From an uncultured Bacteroidales bacterium (GTDB lineage: Bacteria; Bacteroidota; Bacteroidia; Bacteroidales; UBA932), in contig CABTXO010000155.1 in assembly GCA_902488725.1 (NCBI GenBank), positions 1 through 5,082 on the forward strand: a DNA stretch of 5,082 bases, given 5' to 3'. Shown piece by piece: positions 1 to 5,082 of this stretch. Position 1 is the first letter of the stretch. Each line of letters begins with the position of its first letter. A program made the translations under genes and the position numbers. Under the pieces are notes generated by a model, which worked only from the letters and a program-made list of their open reading frames with translations, was not told the DNA's origin and made no database searches.

Positions 1-1
1 C

Positions 2-556
2 GAACTCATCATCCCCGAGTCCACCAACACGGACGAGGTCCCGAATTGTTTCAAGGTCGGCAACGGCGACCTCCTGACCTACTCCCCGACCGCCTCCTTC
101 TGGATCAACAACCGGGTCACGAACGCCTGCTACAAGGCCTACAACCTGATGGCTCCGACCGTCGTGGCCGCCGCGGACAAATTCGAGCACGAACAGATGG
201 ACGGCAAAGTGGCGGAGATGGACGCCAAGGCGCTGGCCGCCTACCAGGCAATCCTGCCGAAGGCGGAGAAGAAAGGCTTGGACAGGAAGGACTGGTTCGC
301 CCCCGTGCGGAAGATGCTGACGGACTATTCCGTCAACACCGCCCAGACCCAGTTCGAGAACTGGGTGAAGCTGGAAGAACTGCTGCTGGTGAAATACATC
401 GACGGCAACGTGAAGGCCCAGAACGAAGACGGTTCCTTCAAGCACACGAAACATTCCGCCGGAATTCCCGCAGGACTCACCCAGCCCGGCTACACCGACC
501 GCTGGAAGAAGGCGGTCGCCGGAGACCGGGGAGAACGCATCAAAATTCCCCGGTAA
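2..556 (+). CDS. C69 family dipeptidase, C-terminal part (5' end outside window)
   Basis: This is the last 184 codons of a gene that begins before the window; the frame is open from position 2 to the TAA at 554-556. Family C69 (PepD-like) enzymes are N-terminal-nucleophile dipeptidases that cleave dipeptides, and Bacteroidota members often carry a signal peptide. What I see is the C-terminal half of that family: KVGNGDLLTYSPTASFW at fragment residues 18-34, a VTNACYKAYNLM helix at 39-50, LTDYSVNTA at 106-114 and VKYIDGNVK at 130-138, ending in the short GDRGERIKIPR tail. The catalytic Cys and any signal peptide lie upstream and cannot be checked. An internal ATG at 149 falls within the conserved region, so it is not the true start. 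The stop codon touches the start of the TonB-dependent receptor, suggesting co-transcription. Family assignment is by remembered motif pattern and is fairly secure; substrate specificity is unknown. Confidence 0.85.
   Translation, partial: ELIIPESTNTDEVPNCFKVGNGDLLTYSPTASFWINNRVTNACYKAYNLMAPTVVAAADKFEHEQMDGKVAEMDAKALAAYQAILPKAEKKGLDRKDWFAPVRKMLTDYSVNTAQTQFENWVKLEELLLVKYIDGNVKAQNEDGSFKHTKHSAGIPAGLTQPGYTDRWKKAVAGDRGERIKIPR
525..554 (+). promoter_or_regulatory. Candidate mRNA hairpin at the dipeptidase-receptor junction
   Basis: ACCGGGGA (525-532) and TCCCCGGT (547-554) are perfect 8-bp inverted repeats separated by 14 nt; G533-U546 could add a wobble pair. The 3' arm ends in the first base of the TAA stop and only 2 nt before the receptor ATG, so the fold would occupy the region upstream of the start where a ribosome must bind. 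A ribosome finishing the dipeptidase gene would melt it. There is no U-run directly after the stem (the nearest T5 is 566-570), so it is not a classical intrinsic terminator. The repeat is seen; a regulatory role is inference. Confidence 0.35.
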
Positions 557-3514
557 ATGCGTCGCTTTTTCCTCATCGACATCGCCTGTCTGCTTTGCAG
601 CATTGCGTTTGCGCAGCGCTACGACATTTACGGAACCATCTTGAACAAGAGAGACGGTGCCCCGGTGGGGTTCGCGACCATCGTCCTGACGAACACGGAA
701 CAATGGGCGGTGGCCGATGAAAACGGAAAGTTCGAGATCCGGAACATCCCGCCCGGAAAGAATACGATCAGCGTGTCATGCCTCTGCTTCATGACGGACA
801 CCAAGGAAATCGTGGTCAAGCGGGACATCCCCAACTATGTGGTCCGGCTTTCCGAGGTCAACCTTTCCCTGCAAGGGGTCGTCGTGACCGCCAAGGAGAA
901 TGAAAACAGTGCGACAACCTCCCGCACAATTGACCGGACCACTTTGGACCATGTCCAGATGGTCGGGATCTTGGACATCGCAGGACTGTTGCCCGGAGGC
1001 GCCACGACGAACCCGTCGCTCACCAGTGCGCAACGGTTCAACCTGCGCGCAGGAGGCGCGAGCGAGGCGGGCAATGCGTCATTCGGGACCGCTATCGAAG
1101 TGGACGGTGTGCGATTGTCCAACAATGCCAGTTTTTTGGAGACCCGGGGCGTGTCCACCAACAACATCGCCTCCAGCAACGTGGAATCCGTGGAAGTTAT
1201 TTCCGGTGTCCCGTCCGTTGAATATGGCGATGTGGGCGCCGGCATTGTGAAAGTCAACACCAAGAAGGGCAAAACCCCCTGCATGGTGACGTTCACGACC
1301 AACCCAAACATCAAGCAGGTTTCCTTGAGCAAGGGATTCTCGTTCGGGCAAAGCCGGAAAGACCGTTCCCGGGGGATTCTGAACATGAGTGTCGAGTACA
1401 TGAACTCTTTCACGGATCTGCGCTCCCCCTACACTTCCTATGACCGCAAACAGCTTTCGCTGACCTATTCCAATCTGCTCAATGCCGGCGTGTTCTTGCG
1501 GATGCCGCTGCGCTTCAGCCTGGGGGCCTCGGGCAATCTCGGCGGCTGGAACTCCGCTGCGGATCCGGATCAGTTCCTGGGCACCTACACAAATCAAAGG
1601 GACAACAATTTCCGGGGAAATGCGGACTTCAACTGGCTGCTCAGCAAGCCGTGGATCACCGGTGTAGAATTCAAAGGCTCCATGGTGTACGGAGATCGCC
1701 TTTCGGAAACCCGCGAACACTATTCCAGCGCCGCCGGAGTCGTGTCTTTGCACGGAAAGGAGGAGGGCTACTTCGTCGCGGAAGACTACCGGTCCGACGA
1801 CCAGCCGGTCATCCTGATTCCGCGCGGGTACTGGTACAACATCATGTTCCTGGACGACAAACCGTTGACCTACAAACTGACGCTGAAGGCGAATTGGGCC
1901 CGCAAGTTCGGGAATGTCAACAACAAGCTGAAGCTAGGTGCAGACTGGACCGGGGACGGGAATTTCGGGAAAGGAACCTATTCACAAGACCTCTCTACCG
2001 CCCCGACCTACCGCACCTACGACTACAGCGAAGTGCCTTTCATGGAAAATCTCGCCTTTTTCGCGGAAGACAATGCGAGTATCCCCGCCGGAAAGCATTC
2101 CCGGCTCAACTTGATCGCCGGTCTGCGCAGAGAAAGCACACTCATTCGGGGATCTGCCTACGGAATCACGACCAGCCTTTCCCCACGGTTCAATGCGAAG
2201 TGGTCGTTGTTCAATGAACTTTCCCGCAGAGACAAGTTTTTGAAGACTCTGGCCGTCCGTGCCAGCTGGGGGGTCGCCGTGAAACTGCCTTCGTTCGCCA
2301 CGCTGTACCCCCAACCGATCTATCGCGACATCCGGGTCTTCAACCCGACGACCGGATCCGACGGCTCCGCCTACTACGCCTACTACACCATGACGACCAC
2401 GCCGTTGTACAATCCGAACCTAGTTTGGCAGCGCAACAAGCAATCCGAGATCGGTCTGGATGTCAATCTGGGCGGAAACAGACTCTCGCTGACGGGCTAC
2501 TGGAACCGGACGGACCGTTCCTACATCCAGGCGAACGCCTATCAGGAATTCTCGTACAACTACACGGATCAGACAGCCCTCAACGACTGCACGATTCCGG
2601 TCGACAACCGGATCTACCACATTGATGGAGCCGGGGTGGTGACAGTAACGGACAAGACTGGAACGCAGGCTGCCGAAACCATTCGGGGAATCCGGCGGGA
2701 GTCCTTGATCCGGAGAGTCTACGCCGACAACGGTACGGCACCGATTGACCGATATGGCCTGGAATGGGTCCTGGACTTCAAGCAAATCCGTCCGCTCCGG
2801 ACAGATGTTCGTCTGGACGGTTCCTGGTACCGGTACAAGACCCTTTCGAACAATCTGCTCGCCTATTCCCCGACCGGCCAAACCATGACAGATGGCACTC
2901 CGTTCCGCTACATCGGCTGGTACTACGGAAACAATTCCATCGCGAACGGAAGCGAGTCCAGGATGCTGCGGACCAACCTGACGTTGACGACGCATATTCC
3001 GAAGGTACGGATGATCGTTTCGCTGAAAGTGGAAAGTACCCTGCTGCGGTACAGCAGGAGTCTGAGCGAAAAGGCGGACGGAACTCGGACGTACGCTATC
3101 GATGACCGGAGTTCGTTCCTGCCGTCCGCAGATCCGGAATTCATGGACAGCCGGCGGTTCGCAGTCACCTATCCGGAGTACTATACGGCCTATGGTGACC
3201 CCGCCCAAGTGCCCTTCATGGAAAAATTTTTCTGGGCGAAAGAGAACGATCCCGAACTCTACAATGATTTGTCCAAACTGGTCACGAAATCTGCATTCAC
3301 CTACCAGTTCGCCAAGGATTACATCGACCCCTTCTTTTCTGCGAATTTCAGCATAACGAAGGAAATCGGAGACATCGCCTCCCTTTCCTTTTATGCCAAC
3401 AACTTCTTCCGAAACCTGGGCCAAGTGTGGTCGACCCGGCAACAGCAATATGTTTCCGTCTCAACATACATTCCTTCATTCTATTATGGCTTGACCATCA
3501 GACTTAAGTTTTAA
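557..3514 (+). CDS. TonB-dependent outer-membrane receptor with N-terminal carboxypeptidase-regulatory-like domain
   Basis: A 985-residue outer-membrane active transporter, expected to import a ligand into the periplasm using TonB-ExbBD energy. Residues 1-19 are a signal peptide (MRRFF, hydrophobic core, cleavage likely at AFA|Q, Q20), which supports the ATG at 557. Residues about 21-105 form a carboxypeptidase-regulatory-like beta-sandwich (GAPVGFATIVL, DENGKFEIRNIPPG). GVVVTA at 107-112 resembles the TonB-box region. The plug follows at about 118-238, with AIEVDGVRLSN (179-189) and VESVEVISGVPSVEYGD (209-225) leading to GAGIVKVNTKKG (227-238), the standard plug signature. The rest is a beta-barrel rich in Tyr, Asn and Trp, ending in GLTIRLKF with a C-terminal Phe typical of outer-membrane proteins. 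Length is normal for receptors with this extra domain. No SusD-like gene follows; a DUF4876 lipoprotein does instead, so it is not an ordinary SusCD glycan importer. No good Shine-Dalgarno is seen at normal spacing. Ligand unknown. Confidence 0.93.
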   Translation: MRRFFLIDIACLLCSIAFAQRYDIYGTILNKRDGAPVGFATIVLTNTEQWAVADENGKFEIRNIPPGKNTISVSCLCFMTDTKEIVVKRDIPNYVVRLSEVNLSLQGVVVTAKENENSATTSRTIDRTTLDHVQMVGILDIAGLLPGGATTNPSLTSAQRFNLRAGGASEAGNASFGTAIEVDGVRLSNNASFLETRGVSTNNIASSNVESVEVISGVPSVEYGDVGAGIVKVNTKKGKTPCMVTFTTNPNIKQVSLSKGFSFGQSRKDRSRGILNMSVEYMNSFTDLRSPYTSYDRKQLSLTYSNLLNAGVFLRMPLRFSLGASGNLGGWNSAADPDQFLGTYTNQRDNNFRGNADFNWLLSKPWITGVEFKGSMVYGDRLSETREHYSSAAGVVSLHGKEEGYFVAEDYRSDDQPVILIPRGYWYNIMFLDDKPLTYKLTLKANWARKFGNVNNKLKLGADWTGDGNFGKGTYSQDLSTAPTYRTYDYSEVPFMENLAFFAEDNASIPAGKHSRLNLIAGLRRESTLIRGSAYGITTSLSPRFNAKWSLFNELSRRDKFLKTLAVRASWGVAVKLPSFATLYPQPIYRDIRVFNPTTGSDGSAYYAYYTMTTTPLYNPNLVWQRNKQSEIGLDVNLGGNRLSLTGYWNRTDRSYIQANAYQEFSYNYTDQTALNDCTIPVDNRIYHIDGAGVVTVTDKTGTQAAETIRGIRRESLIRRVYADNGTAPIDRYGLEWVLDFKQIRPLRTDVRLDGSWYRYKTLSNNLLAYSPTGQTMTDGTPFRYIGWYYGNNSIANGSESRMLRTNLTLTTHIPKVRMIVSLKVESTLLRYSRSLSEKADGTRTYAIDDRSSFLPSADPEFMDSRRFAVTYPEYYTAYGDPAQVPFMEKFFWAKENDPELYNDLSKLVTKSAFTYQFAKDYIDPFFSANFSITKEIGDIASLSFYANNFFRNLGQVWSTRQQQYVSVSTYIPSFYYGLTIRLKF

Positions 3515-3553
3515 CAATCTTTTCATTCATTAAAAACATTAAAAACGAGGAAC
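3515..3553 (+). promoter_or_regulatory. AT-rich leader and weak ribosome binding site of the DUF4876 gene
   Basis: The 39 nt between receptor stop and DUF4876 start are about one quarter G+C, in sharp contrast to the GC-rich genes on both sides. GAGGA at 3547-3551 is a Shine-Dalgarno-like stretch but stands only 2 nt from the ATG, closer than usual. An unstructured A-rich stretch before the start is typical of Bacteroidota translation initiation. I find no convincing Bacteroidota promoter (TTTG / TAnnTTTG at correct spacing) and no terminator hairpin, so the operon probably continues through it. Confidence 0.55.
3529..3546 (+). repeat. Two tandem copies of a 9-nt unit in the leader
   Basis: ATTAAAAAC occurs twice back to back (3529-3537 and 3538-3546), both preceded by C, directly upstream of the GAGGA ribosome binding site. 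A further CATT at 3524-3527 begins another partial copy. It may be a translation-enhancing A-rich element or a product of slippage. Confidence 0.6.
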
Positions 3554-4834
3554 ATGAAAAAGACAATCCTCCTCCTTCTGGCTGTGCTCACGGTGTTTTC
3601 CGCCTGCAAGAAGCACGAAGACAAGATCAACGAAGTGAAAATCCAGGCCATCGTCGACGGACAGCCGCAGGCTTCCGTGGAAATCGCGCTTGCGGACAAA
3701 ACGCACGGCACTTCCTATACGGCGCTGACTGGTGCCGACGGAAAGGCCGTGTTCAACCTGGTGGCGGGGCTTTACGAAGCCTCCGCGACTTTCTACAAGG
3801 ATGCTGCGATCTACAACGGGATCAATGCTGCGATCTCCGTTACGGATGCGGGGCCGAATGATTTCAAGCTGGACATGGTCGCCTCCACCACCAGCCAGGT
3901 CATCATCAAGGAACTGTACATCGGCGGCTGCCCTGGCAACGCGGGCAAGCCCTACTACCTCGACCGCTACGTCATTTTGTACAACAATTCTCCGGTTGCG
4001 GCGGATGCTGGGAAGTACACGTTCGCAATGGCTGCCGGCGCAAACAGTAATGCCAACAGCCCATACTTCAAAGATGGAGTGATGACTTACACGGACTACA
4101 TTCCGGCCTGGAACGCCGTTTGGTGGTTCCAAGCGGCAGTTACCATTCCTCCCTATTCCCAGATCGTGATCGCCATGAACGGTGCGATCGACCACACGGC
4201 AACCTATTCGGAATCTGTGGATCTGTCCAAGGCGGATTATGTGTTCTACGATCCTGAAGTGTTCCCGAACGCGAGCAATTACCCCGCCCCTTCCGCATCC
4301 ATTCCTACCACGAACTACCTGCAGACCTACTGCTACTCCATGGGTAAAGCATGGCCCCTCTCCAACAGTTCTCCGGCCTTCTTCGTGTTCTCCCCGGAAG
4401 GGACCACGGCTGAAACATTCGTGACGACCCCGGAAAACATCGAATCGCCGAGTACGGCGGCTTTCTCCTGCGCAAAGATTCCGGTGGCATGGATCAAGGA
4501 CGGCGTGGAGGTGTTCAACGCTTCCGGCCTGGAAAAGAGCAAGAAGCGGTTGCTATCCAGTGTAGATGCCGGCTATGTGAAGTTTACCAACAAGCTCGGC
4601 TACACGATCTACCGGAATGTGGACAAGAAAGCCACGGAAGCCCTGCCCGAGAATGCCGGCAAGCTCGTGTACAACTATGCAGACGGCACGCCCGATGTCG
4701 AAAACGGTTCGACGGACCCGTCCGGCATCGACGCCGAGGCCTCGATCGCGAAGGGCGCCCACATCGTCTACATGGACACCAACAACTCTTCGAACGACTT
4801 CCACCAGCGGAAAACCGCTTCGATCAAGAAGTAA
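3554..4834 (+). CDS. DUF4876-type lipoprotein, probably surface-exposed partner of the receptor
   Basis: A 426-residue lipoprotein. Residues 1-17 are a lipoprotein signal peptide (MKKTILLLL core) with lipobox FSAC, so Cys18 would be lipidated. KKHED follows the Cys; a Lys/acidic pattern there resembles the surface-export signal known for Bacteroidota lipoproteins. Residues about 25-108 look like a small Ig/carboxypeptidase-regulatory-like sandwich (GADGKAVFNLVAGLYEASATF region, 60-80). From about 115 the sequence has the look of a lamin-tail-like domain: VIIKELYIGG (116-125), YLDRYVILYNNS (135-146), then IPVAWIKDGVEVF (309-321) and VYMDTNNSSNDF (405-416) near the C-terminus. This overall order matches my recollection of DUF4876, a Bacteroidota family without an assigned function. 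The start is set by the signal peptide and by GAGGA at 3547-3551. It lies between the receptor and the DUF6850 gene, implying a shared job at the outer membrane. A ligand-binding role is inference. Confidence 0.85.
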   Translation: MKKTILLLLAVLTVFSACKKHEDKINEVKIQAIVDGQPQASVEIALADKTHGTSYTALTGADGKAVFNLVAGLYEASATFYKDAAIYNGINAAISVTDAGPNDFKLDMVASTTSQVIIKELYIGGCPGNAGKPYYLDRYVILYNNSPVAADAGKYTFAMAAGANSNANSPYFKDGVMTYTDYIPAWNAVWWFQAAVTIPPYSQIVIAMNGAIDHTATYSESVDLSKADYVFYDPEVFPNASNYPAPSASIPTTNYLQTYCYSMGKAWPLSNSSPAFFVFSPEGTTAETFVTTPENIESPSTAAFSCAKIPVAWIKDGVEVFNASGLEKSKKRLLSSVDAGYVKFTNKLGYTIYRNVDKKATEALPENAGKLVYNYADGTPDVENGSTDPSGIDAEASIAKGAHIVYMDTNNSSNDFHQRKTASIKK

Positions 4835-4843
4835 TACGTTCCG

Positions 4844-5082
4844 ATGAAAAAATCGCTGACGATTCTCGCATGCTGCATTCCGTTCCTGTCTGCATTCGCG
4901 CAGACAGGAATCCGGGATGCCTATTCCTACACCCTCGCGAACACGCCTTGGCTGACTTCGCGGAACGCTGCGGGAATATGGGCCCTGCCGTCGGAGAAGA
5001 TGTCAAAGGTGCAAACCGGCTTCCTGAAAGCGAACGGAGGCTTTGCGGACGTGCATGAATCGGATAACAGCTATGAGGCTGC
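4844..5082 (+). CDS. DUF6850-type outer-membrane beta-barrel protein, N-terminal part (3' end outside window)
   Basis: The first 79 codons of a gene cut by the window end. The ATG lies 9 nt after the DUF4876 stop and begins a clear signal peptide, MKKSLTILACC then IPFLSAFAQ, with cleavage likely at AFA|Q (Q20). The mature start RDAYSYTLANTPW, NAAGIW and the segment TGFLKANGGFADVHESDNSY match what I recall of the N-terminus of DUF6850 outer-membrane barrel proteins, in which a variable short lead is followed by an ENGGF...SDNSY-like strand pair. The family is uncharacterised and tends to accompany DUF4876 proteins and TonB-dependent receptors in Bacteroidota. No Shine-Dalgarno is visible in the 9-nt gap, so translation may depend on coupling to the upstream gene. 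A perfect 10-bp inverted repeat covers part of the signal-peptide codons. The barrel itself cannot be seen here, so membership rests on the N-terminus and gene order. Confidence 0.75.
   Translation, partial: MKKSLTILACCIPFLSAFAQTGIRDAYSYTLANTPWLTSRNAAGIWALPSEKMSKVQTGFLKANGGFADVHESDNSYEA
4883..4910 (+). repeat. Perfect 10-bp inverted repeat within the DUF6850 signal-peptide codons
   Basis: TTCCTGTCTG (4883-4892) and CAGACAGGAA (4901-4910) are exact reverse complements with an 8-nt loop, CATTCGCG; G4882-U4911 could add a wobble pair. The stem starts 39 nt after the A of the ATG and covers codons about 14-23, across the signal-peptide cleavage site. It could form a stable hairpin in the mRNA. 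No U-run follows, so it is not an intrinsic terminator. Confidence 0.6.

Noticed and set aside
46..720. 224-codon open frame on the plus strand crossing the dipeptidase-receptor junction
   Set aside because: It is out of frame with two well-supported genes, and its product is Arg/Gly-rich low-complexity sequence typical of a shifted frame.
2420..3448. 342-codon open frame on the minus strand
   Set aside because: It is entirely antisense to the receptor barrel, whose protein is clearly real to its C-terminal Phe. Long antisense frames are expected in GC-rich genes, and the product has no recognisable motif.
3491..3512. Possible promoter TTG ... TAAGTTTT at the end of the receptor gene
   Set aside because: The second element deviates from TAnnTTTG and the spacing between elements is about 11 nt, too short for the Bacteroidota consensus.
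3801..3836. Direct repeat ATGCTGCGATCT at 3801-3812 and 3825-3836
   Set aside because: The copies are 24 nt apart and in frame, encoding AAIY and AAIS in a sandwich domain. This fits local codon use for similar short peptides and does not extend to a longer repeat.
3539..4195. 218-codon minus-strand frame opposite the lipoprotein gene
   Set aside because: The lipoprotein has a signal peptide, a lipobox and family motifs; the antisense frame has none.
4865..4876. Possible lipobox ILAC/LACC in the DUF6850 signal peptide
   Set aside because: The cysteines are at residues 10-11, too early, and the hydrophobic stretch continues to a clean AFA|Q signal peptidase I site, as expected for a barrel protein.

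Overview
The window looks like part of a GC-rich Bacteroidota (probably Bacteroidales) chromosome. The evidence is the protein content: a TonB-dependent receptor with an N-terminal carboxypeptidase-regulatory-like domain, a DUF4876-type lipoprotein and a DUF6850-type outer-membrane barrel. AT-rich leaders with weak Shine-Dalgarno sequences between GC-rich genes fit the same phylum. No genus can be named from the sequence.

All four genes are on the + strand and tightly packed. Positions 2-556 hold the C-terminal 184 residues of a family C69 dipeptidase whose start and catalytic N-terminus lie before the window. Its TAA stop directly abuts the ATG of a complete 985-residue TonB-dependent receptor (557-3514). 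After a 39-nt AT-rich leader comes a complete 426-residue lipoprotein of the DUF4876 type (3554-4834). Only 9 nt later starts a DUF6850-type outer-membrane protein, cut by the window end after 79 codons (4844-5082).

The last three genes look like one envelope-located uptake unit: an energised outer-membrane receptor, a probably surface-exposed lipoprotein in the place where SusD would sit in a glycan system, and a second predicted outer-membrane barrel. Neither DUF family has an assigned function that I know of, so the substrate is open. The adjoining dipeptidase may be functionally linked (peptide use) or simply co-transcribed.

Two perfect inverted repeats lie at the gene borders: 8 bp across the dipeptidase stop just before the receptor ATG, and 10 bp inside the signal-peptide codons of the DUF6850 gene. 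Both could fold in mRNA and set relative expression of the operon. I see no RNA gene, CRISPR array, insertion sequence or classical terminator, and no non-coding stretch longer than 39 nt.
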